NCBI GenBank assembly: GCA_001970855.1
Contig: LSSN01004966.1
Span: 1 to 11,176, forward strand
Reading direction: 5' to 3'
DNA from: Smittium culicis
Lineage: Eukaryota > Kickxellomycota > Harpellomycetes > Harpellales > Legeriomycetaceae
DNA: 11,176 bases
Made by a program: the position numbers and the translations under genes
In this document: positions 1 to 7,819 of the stretch, in pieces
Numbering within the stretch: the first letter of the stretch is position 1
How the letters are laid out: each line of letters opens with the position of its first letter
Notes under the pieces: model-generated
Databases searched by the model: none
What the model was told of the DNA's origin: nothing
Seen by the model: only the letters and a program-made list of their open reading frames with translations

Positions 1-28
1 AAATAAAAAGTTTAATATTACTATTTAA

Positions 29-172
29 ACTGAAAAAACAAAATTTATAATTCCACAAGATTATAGTGTGGAAATTTTAACTATAATTTTTACTAACCAA
101 GGTGAATTAATTAAACTTACAGATTTCCATGATATCTCTCTTGGTAATACTCGCATATTTTGCTATTTTTAA
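29..172 (+). other. Protein-like open stretch at left edge, possible exon or gene remnant
   Basis: After a TAA at 26-28, a frame of 47 codons stays open until the TAA at 170-172. It contains no ATG. The translation includes IPQDYSVEILTIIFTNQGE and then LIKLTDFHDISLGNTR. It is richer in Q, G, D, E, T and H than the K/N/I/F/Y mix that random AT-rich DNA gives here, which is the only reason to list it. An open stretch this long is expected several times by chance in this window. It could be the 3' end of a terminal exon or a remnant of a mobile-element gene entering from the left. I recognise no domain. Confidence 0.15.
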
Positions 173-289
173 AAAAATAAAATAATTATAAATTATAAAA
201 CGTCATAATTACCTGTAGGCCGTTCTGAAACCTAATAACCAAAAAAAACATCTTGGGGATATAAAAGTCAACCCAATAACTTTTATTTA

Positions 290-369
290 ATTGATGTAAT
301 GCTCTTACCATATTTATCATACAAAAATAAAAAGCTAATCAATTTAATTTGGTAAGACGCAAAATCAAT
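290..369. repeat. Imperfect inverted repeat around TCTTACCA/TGGTAAGA
   Basis: The left arm (about 290-314) reads ATTGATGTAATGCTCTTACC. The right arm (about 345-369), when complemented, reads ATTGATTTTGCGTCTTACCA. The perfect core is the 8-base pair TCTTACCA/TGGTAAGA, with a second matching block ATTGAT at the outer ends and a loop of about 30 bases. It could be a very short degenerate MITE or a chance foldback. No flanking duplication is clear. Confidence 0.35.
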
Positions 370-458
370 AGCTTTAAAAGTATACAATGTGCGTTAAATT
401 AATGTCATCAATTACAATCACAAAATCCCTTATTAAAAAAAGGAGAGATTTTAAAATT

Positions 459-491
459 TTTATAGAAAAAATTAGAAAATTTTTCTATAAA
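459..491. repeat. Perfect 12-bp hairpin
   Basis: TTTATAGAAAAA at 459-470 is exactly complementary to TTTTTCTATAAA at 480-491, with a 9-base spacer. The arms are A/T-rich, so the fold is weak and may be chance. No gene adjoins it that would suggest a terminator or processing site. Confidence 0.4.
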
Positions 492-556
492 GAGGATAAA
501 TTTAGAGCTCTTATTTTTAGCTAGTCGAGAGCTTTAATTTTACCTTTTATAAATTA

Positions 557-579
557 AAATTGAAATTGAAATTGAAATT
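557..579. repeat. (GAAATT)n short tandem repeat
   Basis: Three exact GAAATT units at 562-579 are preceded by a partial unit (AAATT, 557-561). It is an ordinary short microsatellite ending a few bases before a MITE insertion. Confidence 0.8.
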
Positions 580-590
580 TTACTAGTTAT

Positions 591-782
591 TTAACCCTTT
601 CCTTATGTAGACTGTTTTTGAGCATCCAAATATAGCCAAATAGGTTCTATGTAAATAAAATACTTCTTAGGCTCAATCATTATCGATATATTTTAAAATA
701 ATGCAAATAGTAAATTTTCTTTTAAAAAATTAACGAATCAATAACTAAATTTTTTAAAGAGCGTTGGGCGGGAAAGGGTTAA
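591..782 (+). mobile_element. Family 1 TTAA-flanked MITE (piggyBac-like), copy A
   Basis: The element is bounded by TTAA at 591-594 and at 779-782. It begins CCCTTTCC and ends GGCGGGAAAGGG, giving short inverted ends. The left interior keeps the family phrase CCAAATATAGCCAA (about 616-629), and the right end keeps GAGCGTTGGGCGGG. At 192 bases including both TTAA sites it has no coding capacity and would depend on a transposase in trans. TTAA targets with CCC-starting ends are established hallmarks of piggyBac-superfamily elements, so that assignment is by ends only. The interior is diverged from copies D and E, suggesting an older insertion. Confidence 0.65.
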
Positions 783-1699
783 AGTAAATTTTAAAAAAGC
801 GAATCAATAATAAAATTCTATTCGACACTTATTACAATGATTCATTTTTTATGTAATGACAATTTTTTAGTTAAATTGAAATGAGCTAAAAAATATAAAT
901 AAATAAAATAATCTCGCCCAAGCCTAGTGAAACGTGTTAGGGTCGAATTTGGTTCTTTCAAGTATCATAATATTAGGATAGCTCTAAGCTTAAAAGCGTG
1001 AGGGCAAAGAATTATATTTATTTTAAAGTTAAAAATTAAATTAATCTCTTGAAGCAGCCAGTCAACTCTTTGCAAATTCTAAGCTAACTTTATTTAATTA
1101 ATAAGTTAATAATTCTCATATATTTTGTTTCTTATAAAAAAGTTTTCAATAAAAAAGAAATCATCAATACTAAATAACCAAGTCCAAGATAAATACTTGC
1201 AACTAAAATTTATATAGGCTGAAGATCTAAGCAGAATAAAGGCCAAATACGCTAAACTTAAAATTTAATAAGACGACAATAAGGCAAAAAAAACTATCAA
1301 CAAAAGAAAGCAACGGAAAAAACCCCCCAGAGTTTTCCTTTAATAGAAATAATTTAGTAGATTTTTTTATTGCTAAATTTTAGGGTTCTTGGGCATATAT
1401 GAGATTATGAGAAAAGAGAGCATTTTGTTTAAGTTTAATGCTATCAGCTTGGATAATCATAATTAAACATATTGTTGGTGGAATTGAAAAGGCATTTCGA
1501 TTTTTCTGTTATTTGATTTGATTTCATAATTATTATTTGTTAAAAAAAAGTAACTATTCTACTCCAAAAAAAAAAAAAAAAAATTATGCATTTTATATAC
1601 TGTAGTTATTTAGACTATAAAATGATTCCATCAATAAGAATCACCCTTTTTGTTACAAAACATTATTTAGTATCAGCATTTTTTTTTAATTTTGGAATT
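783..1699. other. Gene-free AT-rich stretch
   Basis: No open frame worth reporting is visible. An 11-base phrase CGAATCAATAA at about 800-810 repeats one inside copy A (about 734-744), perhaps a scrap of another family 1 right end. The segment 901-1010 is slightly richer in G+C and has a loose inverted symmetry (ATAATCTCGCCC against GAGGGCAAAGAATTAT) but no clean ends. An 18-base A run lies at 1566-1583. Confidence 0.6.
1566..1583. repeat. Poly-A run of 18
   Basis: An uninterrupted run of 18 A residues. I looked for an upstream AATAAA and for flanking direct repeats that would mark a retroposed tail and found neither, so it is listed only as a homopolymer. Confidence 0.85.
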
Positions 1700-2288
1700 T
1701 TATTGGTAAAATAATTGTATTAGAAAGTATGCAGTAAAGGTAAAAAAGTTGCAAAATCGGTTCAAAGCGTAAAAGACAACATATTGCAGTAATAAAAATT
1801 TCTCCAATTCTGGCTGCTGCTTGAATATATCTTTTGAGATCATTTTATCAAAAAAAAGATCCGCCAATACATTGCTTGAAATAGATCTGATGGCTGAAAT
1901 TACAAGCTATCATGAAGTTATGCTAATTCTAATGGAGTCAAATCCACTAGGGTAATTGAGTTCCTATCTACGCCTAAATCTAATGGATTAATAAAGCATA
2001 TGCTCCTATTCATACATACAAATTCTCTACCTGGCTCTCCTAAAATAAGCTTCTAATTGGCTGAGGTCCGAATTACTATTGAACTCTCGACTTGTTCACG
2101 TATATTGTCCTAGGGTGTGTCGAACTAATCAACCCCTCCTGTTTTTAGATAGCTCCCCAATGGAATCTCTGTACCCAGAAACTCTTATAGTTTCCATATC
2201 GATCTTCATCCAAGGATAATGTAAAAACGTTTAGATTATAGTATATTGTATCTAGGCAGTACACTACATAAACCTCTACACCACATCA
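1700..2288 (-). pseudogene. Balanced-composition block with protein-like fragments in shifting frames
   Basis: This block is visibly richer in G+C than its surroundings. Read on the minus strand it gives three protein-like open stretches, each in a different frame. One is 46 codons (2285-2148), including LDEDRYGNYKSFWVQRFHWG. One is 44 codons (2052-1921), including FINPLDLGVDRNSITLVDLT. One is 68 codons (1906-1703, stop 1702-1700), including DIFKQQPELEKFLLLQYVVF. Between about 2225 and 2125 a second frame also reads well (MKIDMETIRVSGYRDSIGE). The frame changes and stops fit a decayed gene or transposon ORF. Balanced base composition alone also makes any frame look protein-like, so the coding claim is weak. 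I assign no family. A family 1 MITE lies about 75 bases beyond its upstream end. Confidence 0.3.
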
Positions 2289-2361
2289 AGGAATTTCACT
2301 AATAGGAGACAGTCCATTTATATTTGGTATTAAATCTTTCTAAAATTATTTTTCAATGTAT

Positions 2362-2558
2362 TTAACCCTTTCCCGTCCAAGGCCATTAAATCAAACGAAT
2401 TTATTGATCCGCTTATAGTTTATAAGCAATTTCATTATTTGCTGCTATTTAAAAATAAATCAATTGTTCTTTAAGACTCGGAATAAAATTGATATAATTG
2501 GTCGCTATTGCCTATATTTTGTAGATTAAAAACAATCTACCGCCCGTGAAATAGTTAA
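2362..2558 (-). mobile_element. Family 1 TTAA-flanked MITE, copy B (inverted)
   Basis: TTAA at 2362-2365 is followed by CCCTTTCCCGTCCAA, the complement of the family right end. The other end closes at TTAA 2555-2558, reading CTACCGCCCGTGAAATAG before it. The family's left-end hairpin is well preserved here: GTAGATT at 2521-2527 pairs with AATCTAC at 2534-2540. Orientation is opposite to copies A, D and E. The length of 197 bases fits the family and there is no coding capacity. The base just inside the right boundary is altered (ATAG rather than AGGG), showing decay. Confidence 0.65.
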
Positions 2559-2590
2559 ACGGGTTGTAATAAACAAAACTACAAAGTATA
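2555..2590 (+). mobile_element. Degraded family 1 left end, head to head with copy B
   Basis: Directly after the TTAA shared with copy B, the sequence ACGGGTTGTAATAAACAAAA and then CTACAAAGTATA follows the order of the family left end (CACGGGCGGTAG, then a T-rich run, then CTACAAAATATA). The first seven terminal bases are lost. It runs straight into the family 2 element that starts at 2587. The call depends on this alignment by eye and on the matching arrangement at 3926-3969. Confidence 0.35.
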
Positions 2591-2841
2591 TAGGAGATTC
2601 TTTATGAAGTAGTCATTTTATAGTGTACAGTGTTTTAGTATATAAAATAGCTAAATGATTGTTAGCCAATAAATAAAAAGACTAATTTTTTTAGCAAATA
2701 GTAATTCCAAATTGAAATGAATAAATAAGAAAATCGAAATTCCTATTCAATTCTGCCAATAACATAAATGATTGCCTTATATCCAAGCCAATAAAATTAA
2801 AATGCTACATAGTGCTCTCTTCATTCAGAATCTCCCGTATA
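2587..2841 (+). mobile_element. Family 2 MITE with about 35-base inverted ends, copy 1
   Basis: The left end TATATAGGAGATTCTTTATG is matched by the complemented right end TATACGGGAGATTCTGAATG. The symmetry continues with gaps for about 35 bases on each side. Internal landmarks are TTAGCCAATAA (about 2662), TTTTTTTAGCAAATAGTAAT (about 2687) and CCAAGCCAATAAAA (about 2783). The same landmarks recur in order at 3966-4220 and, complemented, at 6285-6523. The 255-base element has no coding capacity. TA at both ends suggests a TA target, as used by Tc1/mariner-type transposases, but the superfamily is inferred from that alone. Confidence 0.6.
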
Positions 2842-3453
2842 ACAATAATTATAAATAAAAATTGAATATTATTCTTGTTTTTTCATAAGAATTTCTTTTT
2901 AGCTCGTCTGTTTATTACAAAAAGTGTAAAACATTGAATAGTTTCAAATTTATGGTAGGCTATAGCTTTGAGCATTTTATGGCTATTATAAAGCAATAAT
3001 CTTGAGTAAATGTACAATTCTATCAGATTCTTTTTATTTTATGAAAGATTATTTTGATATGTTGCTTTATCCATTAAAATTTTCGTACGCAAATGACACT
3101 TTATCTGTTAAACTAAATTAGAAACCCCCAATGAATTAACTAGTCGATAAAACTAAAAACTTTATCCAATTCTTATCAGCAAGATAAATCTCTAAAAAAA
3201 AACTATTATTCTATAGCAATCTCTCGAATATATATCGATTTAATTTAAACATTAAAAGTAATATAGAGTTGAAATTTGTCTTTATTTTATTTTCAATCGA
3301 TTCTAAAATGCTATAGATTTAAATAAATAGATTTTAGTAATTATGTTTTAATAGGATTATTACGCACTTTAGTATTATTTCTTGGTAATTTTTATTAAAA
3401 AATTGATTTTAATTGCATATGTTTATATGATATTTGTTCCAAAACAGCTATCT
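2842..3453. other. Gene-free AT-rich stretch
   Basis: I see no gene, no clear repeat and no strong hairpin. It fills the gap between family 2 copy 1 and family 1 copy C. Confidence 0.6.
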
Positions 3454-3636
3454 TTAACCCTTTCTGGGACCAACATCTTTAACTAAATTAAAAATCATAA
3501 TTTGATAAGCTATATATTATTTAATAGTTATTGGCTATATATAATTTATTCTAATTTTATAATAATTTATCTGATTGTTATTTGGTTGGACAGTTTTGGT
3601 AGCTCAAAAAAAGCCAGCCGGCTTTGAAAGGGTTAA
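3454..3636 (-). mobile_element. Family 1 TTAA-flanked MITE, copy C (inverted, diverged)
   Basis: TTAA at 3454-3457 is followed by CCCTTTCTGGGACCAAC. The other end is GGCTTTGAAAGGG before TTAA 3633-3636. At first it looks like a separate family. Aligned to the inverted form of copies D and E it follows the same order: AAAAATCATAATTTGAT near the start, and GGACAGTTTTGGTAGCTC against the family GGCTATATTTTGTAGATC near the end. I therefore treat it as an old or divergent member. Its last TTAA is also the first TTAA of copy D, so two insertions share one target. It has no coding capacity. Confidence 0.55.
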
Positions 3637-3824
3637 TCATTTCCCGTGCGGTAGGTTATTTTTGATCTACAAAATATAGCTAACTGAAATCGATAAAAAT
3701 AGTATAATTCCAAGTTTTTAAATGATATTGTATACTTTAGTTAAACAGCAAATGATAAATATCACTATAAACTAAAAACGAATCATCAATTTTTTTTATA
3801 GAGTGTTGGACGGAAAAGGATTAA
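3633..3824 (+). mobile_element. Family 1 TTAA-flanked MITE, copy D
   Basis: It is bounded by TTAA 3633-3636 and 3821-3824. The left end reads TCATTTCCCGTGCGGTAGG and the right end GTGTTGGACGGAAAAGGA. Near the left end, the phrase TTTTTGATCTACAAAATATA is the family signature. The segment 3690-3718 is identical over 29 bases to 5166-5194 in copy E, the best evidence that these are recent copies of one element. It abuts copy C head to head. It is 192 bases long and non-coding. Confidence 0.7.
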
Positions 3825-3925
3825 TGATATCATTATCAATAGAATTTTTAGGTCAATAACAAGTGGCTGTTTTTGAAATTGTATATATATTTTATTTTTT
3901 GGGTAGAAAATAAAGCATTACTGAT

Positions 3926-3969
3926 TTACCCTTTAATGGGCGGAGACTATTTTTGATCCACCAAATATA
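3926..3969 (+). mobile_element. Family 1 left-end fragment joined to family 2 copy 2
   Basis: TTACCCTTTAATGGGCGGAG is followed by ACTATTTTTGATCCACCAAA, which is the family 1 left end. After ATATAG the sequence switches to the family 2 interior. No matching family 1 right end is seen beyond the family 2 copy. The element was either interrupted by family 2 with loss of its far half, or the two had already been joined before copying. Confidence 0.55.
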
Positions 3970-4220
3970 GGTGATTATATATGAAAGAGTTATTATATAG
4001 TATAAAGTGTTGCAATGTATAAACTTGAATTAAAAAATTATAGTCAACGAGTTAATTAATTCTTTTTTTTTAGTAAATAATAATTTCAAAATTAAATTAA
4101 TAAATGTAAAAATTGAAACCTCTTTTCAATACCGCCAATAATATTAGTAACTAATGAATATCCAAGCCAATAAAAATAAACAGCAAAAAAGTGCACTCTT
4201 AGCTTAGAATCCCTCACATA
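3966..4220 (+). mobile_element. Family 2 MITE, copy 2
   Basis: It has the same order of landmarks as copy 1: TATAGGTGATTATATATGAA at the left, TTTTTTAGTAAATAATAATT (about 4066), TATCCAAGCCAATAAAAATA (about 4159) and GTGCACTCTTAGCTTAGAAT before CCCTCACATA at the right. The length of 255 bases equals copy 1. The complemented right end (TATGTGAGGGATTC) matches the family end with a few changes. It has no coding capacity and lies directly behind a family 1 left-end fragment, as copy 1 does. Confidence 0.55.
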
Positions 4221-4286
4221 AAATAAAATTGAGCTATTGAAAATATATCCTATTGGTATGAATTATTTTTATTAAAATTTTAATTA

Positions 4287-4807
4287 CAGGCAACCCTCGT
4301 TATTCGCGATTTTTTTTTTAAAAAAGTACTCGCGAATAGGAAGAACCGTGAGTAGCAAGTTTCAATTTATTCACTGATAACAACATAATTTTGTTAATTT
4401 GTACTTGTGAAAATTTTGCACTTTAATATTCGTGAATATAAGGAATTTTCATCGGGTAAAGTATAAAAATATTTTAATAGACTTGCGAATAACCAGTTTG
4501 AACCGTGTAAAAACTCGCTGACCTTAATAAAAGTAGATAAATATTATAAATATATTAAATATATTAAATCTATTGGCTATGATATAACAATTTATCCAAC
4601 AACAAATAATTCAATCAAGATTTAACTAATTATGTTTTTAAAATGAATATAAGATTGATAGCCCGTTAATGGTTAAAGGAATAAGAAATACTGTATTTTC
4701 CAACCATACAAGAAAAAAAATTCGCTTAAATCAAAAAATTTTCAATTTTTTTTTCTGTATATCAAATTTTCGTGAATAAAAAATTCACAAATAACGAGGG
4801 GTACCCA
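4287..4807. mobile_element. pogo/Tigger-like non-autonomous element with TA target
   Basis: The left end, after TA at 4285-4286, is CAGGCAACCCTCGTTATTCG. The complemented right end, before TA at 4808-4809, is TGGGTACCCCTCGTTATTTG. Ends of the form CAGGyrwaCCTCGTTwT with a TA target are characteristic of pogo/Tigger-type transposons. Each end is also a foldback: ATTCGCGA (4302-4309) pairs with TCGCGAAT (4330-4337), and TTCGTGAAT (4769-4777) with ATTCACAAA (4783-4791). The interior has further CGAATA/GTGAAT phrases (about 4430 and 4486) but no transposase frame, so at 521 bases it is a MITE-like derivative. The strand is undefined. Confidence 0.65.
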
Positions 4808-5108
4808 TAACTAAGATTATAATTGCACTAAAAACATATTGATTTATCATTTTTTTTTCATTTTATTATTTATTTCGCGTCTTAAGAAGTAGCATAAGAA
4901 TATTTTATATCTAGTATTGGTTAACTTTCAAGTAGCTCTTTAGTTTAAATAAAATATAACTAAATTATTTACTCAATAATTTAGAATGAATATAATTGAA
5001 TAGCATCGATTATTGGCAGGTTTTATTTTAGTTTTTTAATTATTGGAAATTACAAACATCTATTGATGGTTCTATTAACTAAGCGTTTTGTCTAATAAGT
5101 TTATTTCA

Positions 5109-5306
5109 TTAACCCTTTCACAGACGGTAAAATATTTAGGGCCTACAAAATATAGCCAACTGAATTCGATAAAAATAGTATAATTCCAAGTTTTAAAATA
5201 ATATTGGTATACTGTAGTTAAACAGCAAATAATTAATTTCATTGATAACCATAATCGAATCATAATTTTTGTTTTTTTATAGAGTATTGGACGGGAAAGG
5301 GTTTAA
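5109..5306 (+). mobile_element. Family 1 TTAA-flanked MITE, copy E
   Basis: TTAA 5109-5112 is followed by CCCTTTCACAGACGGTAAAA. The right end is GTATTGGACGGGAAAGGG followed by one extra T before TTAA 5303-5306. The phrase CCTACAAAATATAGCCAACT and a 29-base identity with copy D (5166-5194) place it firmly in the family. It is 198 bases long. A 62-codon open frame on the minus strand (5075-5263) lies mostly inside this element and is a by-product of it. With copy D this is one of the two best-preserved members. Confidence 0.7.
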
Positions 5307-6284
5307 CAACAGTTTTGACTAATTGCAAACCAAGCTCATAAATGCAATATTATTTCGAGATTGGATCATCATCTATTTAAATCTTCCATCTTAGCATCAT
5401 TACCATTAACTTTAAATCGTACTAGAAAATATTATTGAAAGGATTTCCTAATATAACCAACGCATTTACCTAGTATAATTAACAAATAGAGTTATTTTGA
5501 AAAAAAATCCACTTCTCAGCCTAAGAATATGTCGTATATCAAAAATAGTTATAAATAGAAAAACTTTCTAAAAAAATGATCCAACTGCCTAGGTCATGTA
5601 TAAATTACTTTGAAATAGTACAATTTAATAATGCCCATAATAAATAAGGTATTAAAATATTTTTCATTTAGGAAATCCTTCGAAGAGAAAAAATAAATTA
5701 TCTATAAATTATTCGCTGTAAATAATCACAAAAAATCATTGGCTATATAGGATATATGCACTATGTAAATTTCTATTATGATAAAAAAAAATAACAAAGA
5801 TGATTCGGTGGAACATTATTAAAAAATGTTCTACACATAAATAATTTCCCATATTTATCGCATCTATTTGAAGTCGATAGTTTTAAAAATTTTTAAATTG
5901 AAAAAGCTGCACTAAAATATCAATTTTTTATTTTCGGTTTACTATTCCAAAACTGGAAAAAAGAAACGAGATGGAAATGTTAAATATCTATTTAAAAAAA
6001 AGTAGATGTATTAATAATTTCGGATATTTTTCATGCACTTTTTTTTTGGTATACACATCTATGATTGATACATTACACCTAATAAATTTCGCTCTACTAA
6101 AAAAAGGCAATTTATATTTAATCTATTTAAATAAAACTGCATTAATTTTATATTTTTCGATGGAAATGAGAAAAGTTTTTTAAAAATTTTTTTTTAAATG
6201 AGATCTACAAGATTTCGATCTAGTACAACTGAAGTCATTTTGAATGATCAAAGTACAAAATCCAATTGGAGACTATTCGCTCAA
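5307..6284. other. Gene-free AT-rich stretch
   Basis: The only ATG-started frame of note is 5971-6183 (70 codons, plus). Its product is dominated by I, L, Y, F, K and N with no domain, signal or repeat I can name, as expected of random AT-rich DNA. The hairpin at 5808-5834 is listed separately. I see no other repeat or regulatory element. Confidence 0.55.
5808..5834. repeat. 10-bp hairpin with 7-base loop
   Basis: GTGGAACATT at 5808-5817 pairs with AATGTTCTAC at 5825-5834, with one G-T position, around the loop ATTAAAA. No coding region adjoins it. It may be a foldback scrap of a MITE. Confidence 0.4.
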
Positions 6285-6523
6285 TAAAGGGAGATTCTGA
6301 ACGAAAAAAGCACTTTGTTACAGTTTAAAATTAAAATTTACAAATTTTTATTGGCTGAACCCAAAATATAGTATGTTTTTCTTGTTAATTTAATTTTTTT
6401 AAACAAACTATTTGCTAAAAACAAAAATAAGTTATTATTATTGGATAATAATCAAATATCACATTGCTGATAGTGAAACTCGAATGCATAAAAGCGCACT
6501 CTTTGTAAAGGATACACCATATA
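6285..6523 (-). mobile_element. Family 2 MITE, copy 3 (inverted)
   Basis: The left boundary reads TAAAGGGAGATTCTGAACG, the family right end in complement. The far boundary complements to TATATGGTGTATCC, a decayed form of the family left end. Read on the minus strand, the landmarks recur in order: GTGATATTTGATTATTATCC, then TTTTTGTTTTTAGCAAATAG, then GGGTTCAGCCAATAAAAA, then AAAGTGC and TTCAGAATCTCCC. The length of about 239 bases is slightly short because of small deletions. It has no coding capacity, and no family 1 left end is evident beside it, unlike copies 1 and 2. Confidence 0.5.
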
Positions 6524-6833
6524 ATCAGCGTTTTTTGTAATTATAATCGATCTCAATAACATCAAGGAATGTCCTTTGGCTTTTCAAAGGTTTCGGGAAG
6601 CTTTTTATCAAATGATACTAGCCAATTAGATTCAATAATATTGTAAAGCCTCTTTGGATCAAAATAAAATCAGCTTGCTATAAAGCCAACAATTATAATT
6701 TTATATTATAAATCAACAGAGAATAAAATAATAACTTCACCTTCCAAGTTTTGAATTGCACAAAATATTCTTTTGATAATTGAAAAAAAAAAAAAACAAG
6801 TGTACGAGGATTAATCGCCCTTTTCAATTTTGA

Positions 6834-7151
6834 TGGGCTTTAAAATATTTAAAATTTATTTTTTCAAAAGTAATTGTGGGTATTTTCAGTTTGATCAATT
6901 ATTTATTAACTTTTATAACATCAACACCACGTTTTAAAGTGTTTACAATTCATGTAATTAGAAGGCTTCAATATTTCAAACCCACAATCTTAAAAGTGAC
7001 CCCAAAAGGGATGAATGTAAATTACTTGAAAGACTTGAAGAGTTTTTTTTTAATTTTAGAAGCTACTTTTATAAATAAACAAATAGAAAAAAAAGAGAAA
7101 ATAGCATTTTTAAATATTAAAATTGATTATAAAACGATCAAAACCTTGTAA
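6834..7151 (+). other. Longest open frame in the window, coding status unproven
   Basis: After a TGA at 6831-6833, the frame is open for 106 codons to the TAA at 7152-7154. By my rough estimate such a run is uncommon by chance in this composition. The first in-frame ATG is at 7011, leaving only 46 codons. A GTG start at 6876 would not be expected in a eukaryote. TATTTTCAG at 6881-6889 resembles a 3' splice site, so the part after it could be a terminal exon. The product is basic and I/L/F/K-rich, including HVIRRLQYFKPTILKVTPKG and a lysine-rich tail. No domain is recognised and no partner exon is visible. Confidence 0.2.
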
Positions 7152-7154
7152 TAG

Positions 7155-7597
7155 ATAAACTAAAAATTTTATTTAGTATAATATTTAAAATTTATATGGG
7201 GCGATCAAGGTAGAGTTTAATAAAAAATCGCAATTTTATTCACATAACTCAATAGAGAATTCGTTAAATACTTTATATATTGAAAGCAGGAATAATTAAA
7301 TTTTTTGAAATGAGATGAATGTCTGATTTAGGTTTATTTATTTGTCAAAAAATTTTAATTTTAATTTTTTGGTAATTGGCAGTAAAAGTATATTTATAAG
7401 CTGAAAAGCATAATCTGTAAAATGCTTACTTAATTCCAATTCACTCCAAATTACGCACGGAGTAATATAAATAGTAGCAGGGCTTATTGAATTATCTTTT
7501 TTATTCATATTCTATCTAATGATATTGGCTAGATGCAGCGACTAATCATTTTTTATTTATTTCTCAGTTTTTCATGGAGAAAACATGAGTTAGGATT
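7155..7597. other. Gene-free AT-rich stretch
   Basis: No gene, clear repeat or strong foldback is visible. A short phrase at about 7442-7466 has small inverted symmetry (ACTCC and GGAGT) but no partner end elsewhere. Confidence 0.55.
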
Positions 7598-7640
7598 TTA
7601 ATCCTTTTCCGGGCGGTAGATATAAAATAACCTTTTTAAA
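7598..7640 (+). mobile_element. Family 1 left-end fragment
   Basis: TTAATCCTTTTCCGGGCGGT at 7598-7617, followed by AGAT, matches the family 1 left end (TTAA, CCCTTTC, then CGGGCGGTAGAT). The match fades within about 25 bases, and no right end lies at the expected spacing of about 190 bases. It is a relic or solo end. Confidence 0.4.
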
Positions 7641-7819
7641 ATAAGTGCGTACTTGTTCAGTAGGAAATAAATAGCCTAAAAAATTAATTTTATTACTTCA
7701 TCAAAGTTACTTGCCAGACATTATTGTTTTATTTTTAGCATAATAAACTGTTACAAATAGCGTTCTAAACCTTTCAACTAAAAATTCTAAATAAATGAAT
7801 AAAAAAAATCTGAAATGTG

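Larger units (their letters stand above)
173..590. other. Non-coding AT-rich stretch with two inverted repeats and a hexamer repeat
   Basis: I see no gene. The stretch holds the imperfect inverted repeat at 290-369, the hairpin at 459-491 and the (GAAATT)n tract at 557-579, each listed separately. It ends at the TTAA that begins the first family 1 MITE. Confidence 0.6.

Noticed and set aside
916..955. tRNA-like A-box and B-box phrases (AAGCCTAGTGA and GGGTCGAATTT)
   Set aside because: The boxes are only about 10 bases apart and the B-box is poor. No cloverleaf can be drawn, so this is neither a tRNA nor a convincing SINE head.
1566..1583. Poly-A run as a possible second retrocopy tail
   Set aside because: There is no AATAAA upstream and no flanking direct repeat, unlike the element at 9193-9391.
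1918..2052. Possible resemblance of the LTPLELA phrase, followed by QPSDL, to the start of a RasGEF catalytic domain
   Set aside because: The match is a handful of residues, spans two in-frame stops and lacks the intervening conserved QLT segment. It is too weak to name a family.
4660..4676. GCCCGTTAATGGTTAA inside the Tigger-like element, similar to a family 1 terminus
   Set aside because: No partner end lies at the expected distance and the match is short.
5075..5263. Minus-strand 62-codon open frame
   Set aside because: Most of it lies inside family 1 copy E and simply reads the MITE. There is no domain or gene context.
5971..6183. Plus-strand 70-codon frame with ATG
   Set aside because: The product is dominated by residues that AT-rich codons give by chance. 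The length is not surprising in this composition, and no domain or splice context is visible.
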